The position numbers were made by a program, and so were the translations under genes. A stretch of 34,424 nt of DNA from Anaerotignum sp. (GTDB lineage Bacteria; Bacillota; Clostridia; Lachnospirales; Anaerotignaceae), in assembly GCA_020024265.1 (NCBI GenBank), contig JAHHTW010000020.1, positions 1 through 34,424 of the forward strand, given 5' to 3'. How positions within the stretch are numbered: the stretch's first letter is position 1; every line of letters starts with the position of its first letter. The notes under the pieces were generated by a model. The model worked only from the letters and a program-made list of their open reading frames with translations. It was not told the DNA's origin and made no database searches. This document shows positions 7,100 through 15,107 of this stretch, piece after piece.

Positions 7100-7258
7100 C
7101 ATATCGCAGACAGCCAGATCCCAAAATCATATCAGATATGATGATTTGACTCATAATAACGATATTGTTTTTGATGATTTCATGAAATGAGTCTTTGACG
7201 AAGGGAAATCGACTTTGTCGATCCCCCGATCCAAAGGACACGAAAGTGTCCTTTTTTC
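7100..7258 (+). promoter_or_regulatory. Structured leader with terminator upstream of the MATE gene
   Basis: Successive stems on the plus strand: TCATATC/GATATGA (7127-7141); a longer closing stem GACTCAT (7148-7154) with ATGAGTC (7186-7192) around an AT-rich internal segment; ATCGAC/GTCGAT (7208-7222) extended by GGG/CCC; and a terminator AAAGGACAC/GTGTCCTTT with a GAAA loop and T run ending near 7258. The motif AAAATCATATC occurs twice at the left end. I do not recognise a known riboswitch class. The region could be an attenuator of the MATE gene, the 3' end of the upstream transcript, or a small dispersed repeat. Confidence 0.45.
7233..7258 (+). terminator. Rho-independent terminator before the MATE gene
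   Basis: Stem AAAGGACAC/GTGTCCTTT with a GAAA tetraloop, followed by a T run, ending about 45 nt before the MATE start codon. It terminates the zinc-ribbon gene transcript and/or acts as an attenuator. Confidence 0.85.
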
Positions 7259-7302
7259 ATGATCTATCTCAAAATGCAGAATATCAGGGAAGGGGGAATT
7301 TT

Positions 7303-8685
7303 ATGCAAACGGAAAACAAGCTGGGTACAGAAAAAATTTCAAGGCTTTTGCTGCAATTCTCCGTACCTACGGTGATGACGCTGATGGTCAACTGCCTGTA
7401 TAACATCGTAGACCAGATTTTTATTGGGCGAGCCGTGGGCATTACAGGAATGGCAGCAACCAATGCGGCATTCCCCATGTTTACCATATCGGCTGCACTT
7501 GCCTTGATGGTGGGCGATGGTACGGCAGCAAATATCAGTCTGTGGCTGGGGAAGGGGCAGCGGAAAGAGGCGGAAAAAACACTGGGAAATGGCGTGTTTC
7601 TGTTGTTTTGGCTCAGTGTGATATTGGGATGTATGATGTTTTTCGGTTCCCGTTTTTTTGCAAAGCTCTTTGGTGCATCGTCGGGAACTTTGGCATTGTC
7701 TGCGGACTATATGCGGATTTTGGCATTTGGCTTGCCCTTTCAGATGGTGAATATGGCATTTACGGCAATCATTCGTGCAGACGGGCATCCGCAATATGCC
7801 ATGCGCAGCATGATGGTAGGGGCAGGGCTGAATGTCCTATTGGACCCCTTGTTGATCTTTGTATGGGATATGGGGGTAAGCGGTGCAGCAATTGCAACCA
7901 TCATTGGGCAGATTGCAGCAGGAAGCATCTGCCTTGCATATATTTCAAAATTTGAGCATATCAGGTTTCAAAAAAAATATTTGCGTCCCATATATCAGGT
8001 TTGCGGCAGCATACTGCATTTGGGCTTACCAAGCTTTTGTATGCAGACAGCAACTGCATTGACGCAAATTGTCATGAACCATCATATGCGGGATTGTGGT
8101 GCTTTGACGAAGTATGGAAGCGAGATTGCACTTTCCTGCTATGGTGTGATGATGAAAATTTATCAGGTTGCACATGCCATGTTTGTCGGAATTGCGGCAG
8201 GCACACAACCCATCAATGGCTATAATTATGGTGCAAAAAAATATGACCGTGTGTATCAAACCTGCCGTATGGCAGTCATGCTTTCCTTTATCATTTCTTT
8301 GCTGTGGTTTGCCATATTCCAGCTTGGCAGCGGCATACTGGCACGTATCTTCATCAAGGATGATCCGCAGTATATTGCGTTTTCTGTATTTTGCTTCCAT
8401 ATCTATATGCTTGCGTTTTTTGTATACGGCTTGCCGCAGGTGACGGCATCCATATTCCAAGCCATGGGCAAACCGTGGAAATCGCTGATGGTTGCGCTTT
8501 CCAGACAAATTTTGTTTTTGATTCCGCTGTCGATGGTATTGGCAAAGCGCTATGGTATGCATGGCGTATTGTTTGCCGCACCCGTTTCGGATGTGCTTGC
8601 CTGTTTGCTTGCTGCATTGTTTTTGCTTCAGGAGAAGCATCAATGGAAAAAAGCAGGAATATTGTTTCAGAAAAAAACGGAGTAA
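7303..8685 (+). CDS. MATE family multidrug/metabolite exporter
   Basis: 460-aa membrane protein with about twelve hydrophobic segments in two homologous halves. The first segment carries the family-typical PTVMTLMVNCLYNIVDQIFIG, and the second half has the matching PINGYNYGAKK region near residue 305. This branch resembles the NorM/VmrA-like exporters of Clostridia, which use a Na+ or H+ gradient to export cationic drugs or metabolites; the substrate is not predictable. The start ATG at 7303 has AAGGGGGAA about 8 nt upstream. The frame stays open to 7195, but that part lies in the structured leader and terminator and is not coding. No local regulator gene is adjacent. Confidence 0.93.
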   Translation: MQTENKLGTEKISRLLLQFSVPTVMTLMVNCLYNIVDQIFIGRAVGITGMAATNAAFPMFTISAALALMVGDGTAANISLWLGKGQRKEAEKTLGNGVFLLFWLSVILGCMMFFGSRFFAKLFGASSGTLALSADYMRILAFGLPFQMVNMAFTAIIRADGHPQYAMRSMMVGAGLNVLLDPLLIFVWDMGVSGAAIATIIGQIAAGSICLAYISKFEHIRFQKKYLRPIYQVCGSILHLGLPSFCMQTATALTQIVMNHHMRDCGALTKYGSEIALSCYGVMMKIYQVAHAMFVGIAAGTQPINGYNYGAKKYDRVYQTCRMAVMLSFIISLLWFAIFQLGSGILARIFIKDDPQYIAFSVFCFHIYMLAFFVYGLPQVTASIFQAMGKPWKSLMVALSRQILFLIPLSMVLAKRYGMHGVLFAAPVSDVLACLLAALFLLQEKHQWKKAGILFQKKTE

Positions 8686-8749
8686 AATTGCTTTTGCCGA
8701 TAAATATACTAGGTTTTGTAGGAAATTTGTCTGTTGCTGTGGAAAAGCG

Positions 8750-8779
8750 TTGACACCGCAGGGGAAAAATTGGTATAAT
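8750..8779 (+). promoter_or_regulatory. Strong vegetative promoter of the suf-like operon
   Basis: Consensus TTGACA (8750-8755) and TATAAT (8774-8779) with an 18-bp spacer, about 55 bp before the sufC start codon. The short leader shows no recognised riboswitch. Confidence 0.88.
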
Positions 8780-8834
8780 CTAGCTTAGTTTACAGAGAGT
8801 AAGCGGGTGTGAAGAATACAGGAGGAAAACAATT

Positions 8835-9551
8835 ATGTTGGAATTAAGAAATATTTCTTTTTCCGCAGACGGAAAACAGATCTTGAACAATATCAATTTG
8901 ACGATTGACGATGCAAAATTTATCGTCATCACAGGGCCAAATGGTGGCGGCAAATCTACACTGGCAAAGGTGATTGCGGGGATTATTACACCAGACAGCG
9001 GGCAAATTCTGCTGGATGGACAGGATATTACAAATTGGAGCATTACAGAGCGTGCAAGAGCGGGCGTAAGCTTTGCATTCCAGCAGCCGGTACGCTTTAA
9101 GGGAGTTACGGTACACGATTTGATTACGCTGGCAAGTGGCCGTGATCTTTCCGCAGCGGCAGCATGCGAATACCTTTCGGAGGTTGGACTGTGTGCAAAG
9201 GACTATATTGACCGTGAAGTCAATGCAAGTCTGTCCGGCGGAGAACTGAAACGGATCGAGATTGCAACCGTTATGGCAAGAAAAACAAAGTTGACGATTT
9301 TTGATGAACCGGAAGCAGGGATTGACCTGTGGAGCTTCAAAAATTTGATTGATGTTTTTGAAAAGATGCATCGTGAAATCAAAGCATCTATTTTGATTAT
9401 TTCCCATCAGGAACGTATTTTGAATATTGCCGATCAGGTTGTTGTGATTTCCGGCGGCAGTGTGGCAAAAATTGGTGCGAAGGAAGATGTGCTTCCAGAA
9501 CTGTTTCATGTTTCTACGGGATGCAGATATTTCCAAGGAGGTAACGCATAA
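8835..9551 (+). CDS. sufC: Fe-S cluster assembly ATPase SufC-like
   Basis: 238-aa ABC-type ATPase of the SufC family. Walker A is GPNGGGKST (34-42), the Q loop is in FQQPVRFKG (82-90), the signature is LSGGE (133-137), Walker B is LTIFDEPEAGID (about 153-164) and the H-loop His is in SHQ (191). The two Gly before Lys and the FDEPEAGID segment are typical of SufC rather than transport ATPases. In Suf machinery the SufC dimer drives a conformational change of the SufB/D scaffold. The ATG at 8835 has AGGAGG about 8 nt upstream. Its stop overlaps the next start (TAATG), so the two subunits are translationally coupled. No sufS, sufU or canonical full-length sufB is adjacent. Confidence 0.92.
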   Translation: MLELRNISFSADGKQILNNINLTIDDAKFIVITGPNGGGKSTLAKVIAGIITPDSGQILLDGQDITNWSITERARAGVSFAFQQPVRFKGVTVHDLITLASGRDLSAAAACEYLSEVGLCAKDYIDREVNASLSGGELKRIEIATVMARKTKLTIFDEPEAGIDLWSFKNLIDVFEKMHREIKASILIISHQERILNIADQVVVISGGSVAKIGAKEDVLPELFHVSTGCRYFQGGNA

Positions 9552-10474
9552 TGATGGATGATGTAATTAAGAATCTGCTCAGTGAGATTTCTGATATGAC
9601 AGAGATACCGGTAAATGGTGCTTTCAATATCCGTGGCAATGGCGCAAGTCTGGGCAGAAACTCTACAGAAAATATACAGATTGTACCAAAACCAAATGGT
9701 TCCGGAATTGATATTTATATTCAGCCTGGTACGAAAGATGAACATGTACATATCCCTGCGCTCATTACAGAAAGCGGCGTACATGATTTGGTATACAATG
9801 ATTTTCATATTGGCGAGGGGGCGGATGTTACGATTGTTGCCGGCTGTGGCATCCATAATTGCGGGAATGAGGAATCCCTGCATGAGGGCATCCATCGTTT
9901 CTATGTTGGGAAAAATGCAAAGGTAAGATATCTCGAAAAGCATATTGGTGAGGGCGATGGCAATGGCAAACGCATCATCAATCCGCAGACACATATTGAA
10001 GGCGCAGAAAACAGCTATCTGGAAATGGATACCGTACAGCTCAAGGGTGTAGATTCTACAAAGCGTATTTCCAGTGCCAAATTGCAGGCAGGCGCTACGG
10101 TTGTCATCAAAGAAAAAATCATGACACATGGCAATCAGACGGCAGAAACGGCATTTGATGTTATTTTGGAGGGGGCAGGAAGCTCTGCGAAGCTCATTTC
10201 CCGTTCTGTGGCAAAGGATCACTCCTATCAGCTGTTCCGTTCCAAGATCGTAGGCAACAGCGATTGTTACGGACATTCCGAATGTGATGCCATTATTATG
10301 GATGATGGCATCGTAGCGGCAGAGCCTGAGATTGTAGCAAACAATGTAGATGCAACACTCATTCATGAAGCAGCAATTGGTAAGATTGCGGGAGATCAGC
10401 TGACGAAGCTGATGACGCTTGGTCTGACAGAAGCAGAGGCAGAAGCACAAATCATCAATGGCTTCCTGAAATAA
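9551..10474 (+). CDS. sufB: Short SufB/SufD-family scaffold protein (minimal Suf/SMS type)
   Basis: 307-aa SufB/SufD-family protein, much shorter than E. coli SufB (about 495 aa); it is mostly the right-handed beta-helix core with a short N-terminal part. It keeps residues known to matter in E. coli SufB: a Cys in SECDAI (Cys245, matching Cys405) and the HEA motif near the C-terminus (His272, Glu273, matching the Cys/Glu region used for cluster assembly). A second Cys pair, GCGIHNCG (99-104), is also present. That pattern fits SufB better than SufD. The stop of sufC overlaps its ATG by one base. It fits the minimal two-component SufC/SufB-like system described in archaea and anaerobic bacteria (SMS). 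Confidence 0.85.
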   Translation: MMDDVIKNLLSEISDMTEIPVNGAFNIRGNGASLGRNSTENIQIVPKPNGSGIDIYIQPGTKDEHVHIPALITESGVHDLVYNDFHIGEGADVTIVAGCGIHNCGNEESLHEGIHRFYVGKNAKVRYLEKHIGEGDGNGKRIINPQTHIEGAENSYLEMDTVQLKGVDSTKRISSAKLQAGATVVIKEKIMTHGNQTAETAFDVILEGAGSSAKLISRSVAKDHSYQLFRSKIVGNSDCYGHSECDAIIMDDGIVAAEPEIVANNVDATLIHEAAIGKIAGDQLTKLMTLGLTEAEAEAQIINGFLK

Positions 10475-10514
10475 TGCAGGTTGAAACAATTTTTTTGTGA
10501 AGGAGCGAATCGCA

Positions 10515-11033
10515 TTGAAGGAAAAGATAAGAGCCGAAATCCTTAGCTGGGTAAAAACGATCATAGCAGCCATTGTATTGGCATTTTTGGTGACACATGT
10601 TTTGATTGTCAATGCAAAGGTGCCAACTGGTTCTATGGAAAATACCATTATGACAAAAGATCGCATACTTGCACTGCGTACCAGTTACTGGTTTTCCAGT
10701 CCGGAGAGAGGGGATGTTGCCGTATTTCGTTATCCGGATGATCCATCCATGCTTTTTGTAAAGCGTGTCATTGGTGTGGGCGGCGATGAAGTGGAGATCA
10801 AGGATGGTGAGGTACTGCTCAATGGTGAGGTACTGGACGAACCATATATTCGAGAAACCACAGAGGGCGATTTTGGACCTTATGAAGTGCCGGAGGGCTT
10901 CTATTTTATGATGGGGGATAACCGCAATCATTCACTGGACTCCAGATATTGGGAGAACCAGTTTGTAGCAGAGGATGAAGTATTGGGTAAGGTAATATTC
11001 CGTTATTATAAGGGATTTAAGTGGTTATGCTGA
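10515..11033 (+). CDS. lepB: Signal peptidase I
   Basis: 172-aa type I signal peptidase of the Gram-positive Sip type with one N-terminal membrane anchor (about residues 11-33). The catalytic Ser40 lies in VPTGSMENTI and the catalytic Lys83 in FVKRVIGVGGD. Box E, GDNRNHSLDSRYW, is complete. It cleaves signal peptides on the outer face of the membrane. The frame opens with a GTG at 10497, but that codon lies in front of the ribosome binding site AAGGAG (10500-10505), which serves the TTG at 10515; the TTG is therefore the likely start. It follows the sufB-like gene by 40 nt with no terminator between, so it may be cotranscribed with the suf genes. Confidence 0.93.
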   Translation: MKEKIRAEILSWVKTIIAAIVLAFLVTHVLIVNAKVPTGSMENTIMTKDRILALRTSYWFSSPERGDVAVFRYPDDPSMLFVKRVIGVGGDEVEIKDGEVLLNGEVLDEPYIRETTEGDFGPYEVPEGFYFMMGDNRNHSLDSRYWENQFVAEDEVLGKVIFRYYKGFKWLC

Positions 11034-11053
11034 TGTGAAGGAGATGAGCGTAT

Positions 11054-11272
11054 ATGAAATGTCCCTTTTGTGATGCAACCATGATGGAGGGCTATCTCAA
11101 GGCTGGGCGGTATGTGCAGTTTCAGGAGATGGAAAACGGCAAAAAAGCGCAGGAATATCTAGTTGCAAAAAGCTTTATGGGCGATGCTAAGATGGAAGGT
11201 TTTTTATGCCCTTATTGCAGAAAAGTGATTGTGGATATTCCTCTGGTGGAAGAACCGCCCAACAGAAGATAA
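11054..11272 (+). CDS. Small zinc-ribbon protein (DUF6487-like)
   Basis: 72-aa protein with two Cys pairs, CPFC at residues 3-6 and CPYC near residue 54, that should bind one zinc ion. The stretch between them, with basic and aromatic residues, resembles the small zinc-ribbon family DUF6487 of Clostridia. No function is established for that family. The start ATG at 11054 has AAGGAGATG upstream, and it is spaced 20 nt from the signal peptidase stop. It is the last gene before a strong terminator, so it belongs to the suf-lepB transcription unit. Confidence 0.8.
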   Translation: MKCPFCDATMMEGYLKAGRYVQFQEMENGKKAQEYLVAKSFMGDAKMEGFLCPYCRKVIVDIPLVEEPPNRR

Positions 11273-11282
11273 ATCGGAAATC

Positions 11283-11316
11283 AAAAGAGCCACCTCACAG
11301 CAGGCGGCTCTTTTCT
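11283..11316 (+). terminator. Bidirectional terminator between the zinc-ribbon gene and glpK
   Basis: Stem AAAAGAGCC/GGCTCTTTT with an inner CC/GG pair across one mismatch and an 8-nt loop. T runs on both strands allow it to end both the plus-strand suf unit and the minus-strand glpK. Confidence 0.88.
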
Positions 11317-11331
11317 GTTTCTCTGTTTTTT

Positions 11332-12813
11332 TTATTTCGTGAGTGTTTGACGAATGGCTTTTTTCCAGCCCTCCAGACGTGCGGTGGTTTCTTCCTTACT
11401 GGTTTGTGGCGAGTACGCACGGGAAACGCCCCAGTTTCTGCGGATTTCGGAAAGATCTTTCCAGTAGCCCACAGCAAGTCCGGCAAGATATGCAGCGCCC
11501 AAAGCGGTGGTTTCCAGTATATTGGGACGTAGCACCGGTACGCCTGCGATGTCTGACTGGAACTGCAAGAGAAAGTTGTTTGCAGCTGCACCGCCATCTG
11601 CACGCAGCTCCGCAAGCGGTATGCCGGAATCCTCCTCCATGGCATGCAGTACATCGAATGTCTGGTATGCCATGGATTCCAGCGCCGCACGTACAATATG
11701 ATTGCGGTTTGCACCACGTGTCAGCCCTGTGAGCATCCCTCTGGCAAAGGGGTCCCAGTAGGGTGCGCCCAAGCCCACAAAGGCAGGTACAAGATAAACG
11801 CCGCAAGTATCCGGCACAGATTGCGCCATAGCTTCTGTTTCCGGTGCGCTGTCAATCAGTCGAAGTTCATCCCGCAGCCATTGTATTGCAGCGCCTGCAA
11901 CGAATACGGAGCCTTCCAAGGCATATGTCACCTTGCCATCCAAACCCCATGCAATGGTGGTCAACAGCCCGTTTTTCGATGTCACAGGCTGTTCACCGGT
12001 ATTCATAAGCAGAAAACAGCCGGTACCATATGTATTTTTGGCAGAGCCGGGCGACCAGCATGCTTGCCCGAATAATGCAGCATGCTGATCTCCGGCAACG
12101 CCGGTAATGGGTATGGATGCACCAAAGCAGTATGGCAGTGCATTGCCAAAGCTATGACTGGAGGGCAGTACCTGTGGCAGTATGGAGGCTGGGATATTCA
12201 GCAAATCCAAAAGCTCCTCATCCCATTGCAATGTATGGATGTTGTAGAGCATGGTGCGTGAGGCGTTGGAGTAGTCTGTGGCATGCACCTGTCCGCCGGT
12301 GAGGTTCCAAATCAGCCATGTATCCACCGTACCGAACAAAAGGTTGCCATCTGCTGCCATCTGTCTTGCGCCTGCCACATGTTCCAGGATCCAGCAGATT
12401 TTGGTAGCGGAGAAGTATGCATCCAAAAGCAGACCTGTTTTTTCCTGTATCTTTTGTGCATAACCCTTTTGCGTCAATGCTTCACAAAATTCCGCAGTCC
12501 GTCGGCATTGCCAGACAATGGCATGATAGATGGGCTTTCCAGTACGTTTGTCCCAAAGTATGGTTGTTTCTCTTTGATTGGTGATGCCAATGGCAGCAAT
12601 ATCCGCAGCGGTCAGCTTTGCATTTTGCAGTGCTGTTTGCGCAACCTCCAGCTGTGTCTGCCAAATTTCCATAGGATCATGCTCCACCCAGCCCGGATGA
12701 GGATAGTATTGCTGGTATTCCTTTTGTTCCATAGCGATGATGTTTCCGCTTTTGTCAAAAAGAATACAACGGGAACTGGTTGTGCCTTGGTCGAGTGACA
12801 TAATATACTGCAT
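11332..12813 (-). CDS. glpK: Glycerol kinase
   Basis: 493-aa FGGY-family kinase that phosphorylates glycerol to sn-glycerol 3-phosphate. Diagnostic segments are SLDQGTTSSR at the N-terminus (phosphate 1 motif), the glycerol-binding NQRETTILWDKRTGKPIYHA near residue 80, GVAGDQHAALFGQ near residue 260, and the GLTRGANRNH and ADGGAAANN segments of the ATP-binding half. Length fits the family. The ATG at 12813 is chosen because AAAGGAAG lies 7 nt upstream; the GTG six bases earlier is too close to that site. No glpF or glpD is next to it. It lies 29 nt downstream of the chromate-transporter pair and may be in the same transcript. Confidence 0.96.
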   Translation of the reverse strand: MQYIMSLDQGTTSSRCILFDKSGNIIAMEQKEYQQYYPHPGWVEHDPMEIWQTQLEVAQTALQNAKLTAADIAAIGITNQRETTILWDKRTGKPIYHAIVWQCRRTAEFCEALTQKGYAQKIQEKTGLLLDAYFSATKICWILEHVAGARQMAADGNLLFGTVDTWLIWNLTGGQVHATDYSNASRTMLYNIHTLQWDEELLDLLNIPASILPQVLPSSHSFGNALPYCFGASIPITGVAGDQHAALFGQACWSPGSAKNTYGTGCFLLMNTGEQPVTSKNGLLTTIAWGLDGKVTYALEGSVFVAGAAIQWLRDELRLIDSAPETEAMAQSVPDTCGVYLVPAFVGLGAPYWDPFARGMLTGLTRGANRNHIVRAALESMAYQTFDVLHAMEEDSGIPLAELRADGGAAANNFLLQFQSDIAGVPVLRPNILETTALGAAYLAGLAVGYWKDLSEIRRNWGVSRAYSPQTSKEETTARLEGWKKAIRQTLTK

Positions 12814-12842
12814 AAGCACACTTCCTTTCTATGCTTCAAACA

Positions 12843-13415
12843 TTATCCCAAATGAAAGAGGATTCCGCATACCGCACCCAAGAGTATCAGGGCAACGGGA
12901 TGTATGGTTTTCCATTTGCGTGTCAGCACAAATACGGCAACAAATAAGATACATTCCTTCCAGCGAAGGCAATTTGCAAGCGTACCACCATCTGCCAAAG
13001 CATCTGCTTGAAAGAGGGAGAGAAGCACCACACCAAAGCCAGCTGCCGCAATCAGACCAACCACAATGGGGCGCAGACCATAAAACGCACGCTCTACAAT
13101 ACAGCTGTTGCGAAAACGATCCAAGAATTGGGAAACAATGAGTATGATGATGATGGAGGGAGTGATGAGCCCCAATGTGGCAATGATTCCCCCCAATATG
13201 CCTGCATTTTGAAAGCCGGCATAGGTTGCCATATTGACACCCATAGGTCCCGGTGTAGATTCTGAAATGGCAATCATATCCGGAATTTGGCTGGTGGCAA
13301 ACCAGGGATATTTTTCTGCCAGTGCATAGAGAAAGGGGAGTGTTGCCAAGCCGCCGCCGATGGAGAATAAACCGATTTTGAAAAATTCCAAAAATAAAAT
13401 CAAAAGCTGCATCAT
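12843..13415 (-). CDS. Chromate transporter family protein, second half of a split pair
   Basis: 190-aa membrane protein of the CHR family (single-domain type) with about six hydrophobic segments. The N-terminal FSIGGGLATLPFL and the following STPGPMGVN are the family signature (F-GGG and PGP motifs). Short CHR proteins work as pairs of opposite membrane orientation; the partner is the upstream gene, whose stop overlaps this start by four bases (ATGA). Biochemically tested members export chromate, but homologues in anaerobes may carry other anions such as sulfate. No chromate-response regulator is nearby, so chromate resistance is not implied. Confidence 0.92.
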   Translation of the reverse strand: MMQLLILFLEFFKIGLFSIGGGLATLPFLYALAEKYPWFATSQIPDMIAISESTPGPMGVNMATYAGFQNAGILGGIIATLGLITPSIIIILIVSQFLDRFRNSCIVERAFYGLRPIVVGLIAAAGFGVVLLSLFQADALADGGTLANCLRWKECILFVAVFVLTRKWKTIHPVALILLGAVCGILFHLG

Positions 13416-13975
13416 GCATCCCCTCCTTTACGCTGTGCATGCCTTGCACGCACTGTCTGCAATACAATGCCCGAAACAGCACCAACCATCACCAGCCATA
13501 CAGGGGAAAGATTTGTGCAGGTAATGATCAAAAAGGACAGTATGGCAAGCGCTACGCCAAAGCGGTCTGTAATGGACTTCTTCCACATGCCGGATACAGA
13601 GTTGAAAATCAGTACGCCGACCACAACACGAATACCGCCAAAGGCATATTGTACCAAAGGCAGATGTGCAAAATTCGTGAGTACAGAGGCAATGATCAGT
13701 ATGATAATCAGAGAGGGGAATATACTGCCCAAAGTAGCGAATATCGCACCCAATACCCCTTTTTGTTTATATCCGATAAATGTTGCCGTATTGATGAAAA
13801 TGATACCGGGCGTACATTGCCCAATGGCAAAATAGTCCAACACCTCATCCTCTGTTGCCCAATGACGTGTGTGTACAACCTCTCGCTGCAAGAGAGGGAG
13901 CATGGCATAGCCTCCACCAAATGTGAAAGCACCAATGCGTGCAAATGTAAAAAACAATGCGAAAAGCTCTTTCAT
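13412..13975 (-). CDS. Chromate transporter family protein, first half of a split pair
   Basis: 187-aa single-domain CHR protein with the same signature as its neighbour: FTFGGGYAMLPLL near the N-terminus and CTPGIIFIN near residue 55. Together the two cover one full two-domain CHR transporter. The gene overlaps the second half by four bases, a translationally coupled arrangement. The ATG at 13975 has only a weak ribosome binding site (AGGTG, 8 nt upstream). The terminator of recR lies just upstream, so this gene probably begins the chr-glpK transcription unit, though I see no convincing promoter in the short gap. Confidence 0.92.
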   Translation of the reverse strand: MKELFALFFTFARIGAFTFGGGYAMLPLLQREVVHTRHWATEDEVLDYFAIGQCTPGIIFINTATFIGYKQKGVLGAIFATLGSIFPSLIIILIIASVLTNFAHLPLVQYAFGGIRVVVGVLIFNSVSGMWKKSITDRFGVALAILSFLIITCTNLSPVWLVMVGAVSGIVLQTVRARHAQRKGGDA

Positions 13976-14020
13976 AAAAAAACACCTGATTTCTTTGATT
14001 TTACAGTGAGCAAAATACTC

Positions 14021-14062
14021 AAAAAATCGGCTTTTGATACCATTGCATCAAAAGCCGATTTT
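14021..14062 (-). terminator. Rho-independent terminator of ybaB-recR
   Basis: Fourteen-pair perfect stem AATCGGCTTTTGAT/ATCAAAAGCCGATT (14025-14060) with an 8-nt loop, followed on the minus strand by six Ts, about 8 nt after the recR stop codon. Confidence 0.9.
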
Positions 14063-14069
14063 CTTTACA

Positions 14070-14666
14070 TTACAATTCTCGTCTGCCTTCCAATGCACGA
14101 GAAAGAGTGACTTCATCGACATACTCCAAATCACCGCCGACCGGTACACCGTTTGCAATTCTGGTTACTTTGATGCCAAGCGGCTTCAGCAGACGGCTGA
14201 TATACATTGCCGTTGCTTCGCCTTCTACATTTGGATTGGTCGCAAGAATCACTTCTTTTACTGTGTCATCCATACGTTTGATCAGCTCTGCAATATGAAT
14301 ATCCTGCGGGCCGATGCCGGTCATGGGAGAAATGGCGCCATGCAGCACATGGTACACCCCGTAGTACTCTCTGGTACGTTCATATGCTGCCATATCCCGT
14401 GGATCTTCCACCACCATAATGGTGCTGTGATCACGCTTTGGATTGCCACAGATGCTGCAAGGATCATCGTCCGTCAAATTGCAGCATACAGAGCAATACT
14501 TGACTTGCTGCTTTGCTTCTCGAATGGCGGAAGAAAGCGCATCCACTTTTTCCTGTGGTAGATGGATGATATGAAAGGCAAGTCTTTGTGCAGACTTGCC
14601 CCCAATACCGGGCAAGGCAGAGAGCTGTTCGATCAAACGTGTGATGGGATTGCCGTAGTAATTCAT
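14070..14666 (-). CDS. recR: Recombination mediator RecR
   Basis: 198-aa recombination protein that works with RecO and RecF to load RecA on gapped DNA. An N-terminal helix-hairpin-helix contains LPGIGGKSAQRLA (about residues 18-30). The zinc finger uses Cys58, Cys61, Cys70 and Cys73. A TOPRIM domain (about 80-175) has VVEDPRD and TNPNVEGEATA, and the Walker-like C-terminal segment is GVPVGGDLEYVDEVTLSRAL. Length matches the family. The start overlaps the ybaB stop by one base, so the two are coupled, as in most bacteria. Confidence 0.98.
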   Translation of the reverse strand: MNYYGNPITRLIEQLSALPGIGGKSAQRLAFHIIHLPQEKVDALSSAIREAKQQVKYCSVCCNLTDDDPCSICGNPKRDHSTIMVVEDPRDMAAYERTREYYGVYHVLHGAISPMTGIGPQDIHIAELIKRMDDTVKEVILATNPNVEGEATAMYISRLLKPLGIKVTRIANGVPVGGDLEYVDEVTLSRALEGRREL

Positions 14667-15007
14667 CAGAACATCCCGCCCATACCGCCGGTCAGCTTGC
14701 CCATGGCATTATTATACATTTCATCTGCCTGACGAATGGCTTCATTGACTGCGGAAAGAATCAGGTCTTCCAGCATTTCTACATCATCGGGATCCACAAC
14801 ATCAGGGTTGATTTTCAATTCCTGTATCTCCTTTTTACCGGAAATGATTACCTTGACTGCGCCGCCGCCGCTGGTCATTTCCAGTGTTTTTTCGGACAGT
14901 TCTTCCTGCATTTGTGCCATCTGTTTTTGCATTTTCTGAGCCTGCTTGACAAGGTTGTTCATGTTCATGCCGCCCATGCCACCCATACCGCCAAAACCTT
15001 TTGCCAT
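14666..15007 (-). CDS. ybaB: Nucleoid-associated protein YbaB/EbfC
   Basis: 113-aa DNA-binding protein that forms a tweezer-like dimer. It has a Gly/Met-rich N-terminus (about residues 4-16), the long helix NLVKQAQKMQKQMAQMQEEL, the beta strand region with GGAVKV, and the conserved PDVVDPDDVEMLEDL helix start. The ATG at 15007 has AGGAGG upstream. It is paired with recR as usual, but dnaX, which often precedes this pair, is absent; an AI-2E permease gene lies upstream instead. Confidence 0.96.
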   Translation of the reverse strand: MAKGFGGMGGMGGMNMNNLVKQAQKMQKQMAQMQEELSEKTLEMTSGGGAVKVIISGKKEIQELKINPDVVDPDDVEMLEDLILSAVNEAIRQADEMYNNAMGKLTGGMGGMF

Positions 15008-15055
15008 ATAAATAACCTCCTGTGAATGATATTTTTCTATCTGTGTTACTTACCT

Positions 15056-15084
15056 ATTGTATAGAAAAATAACTGGTTGTGCAA
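15056..15084 (-). promoter_or_regulatory. Vegetative promoter of ybaB-recR
   Basis: Minus-strand TTGCAC (15079-15084) and TACAAT (15056-15061) with a 17-bp spacer, about 50 bp before the ybaB start. A 12-bp motif ATAGGTAAGTAA overlaps the -10 end and start point, and recurs before the AI-2E permease gene. Confidence 0.7.
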
Positions 15085-15107
15085 GTCTTTTCCATAAGAA
15101 GAATGTG

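Noticed and set aside
7195..7302. N-terminal extension of the MATE protein
   Set aside because: It runs through the terminator hairpin, and the ATG at 7303 has a good ribosome binding site.
9506..10666. 386-aa minus-strand frame opposite the sufB-like gene
   Set aside because: It is a shadow frame across two real genes with atypical composition and no supporting features.
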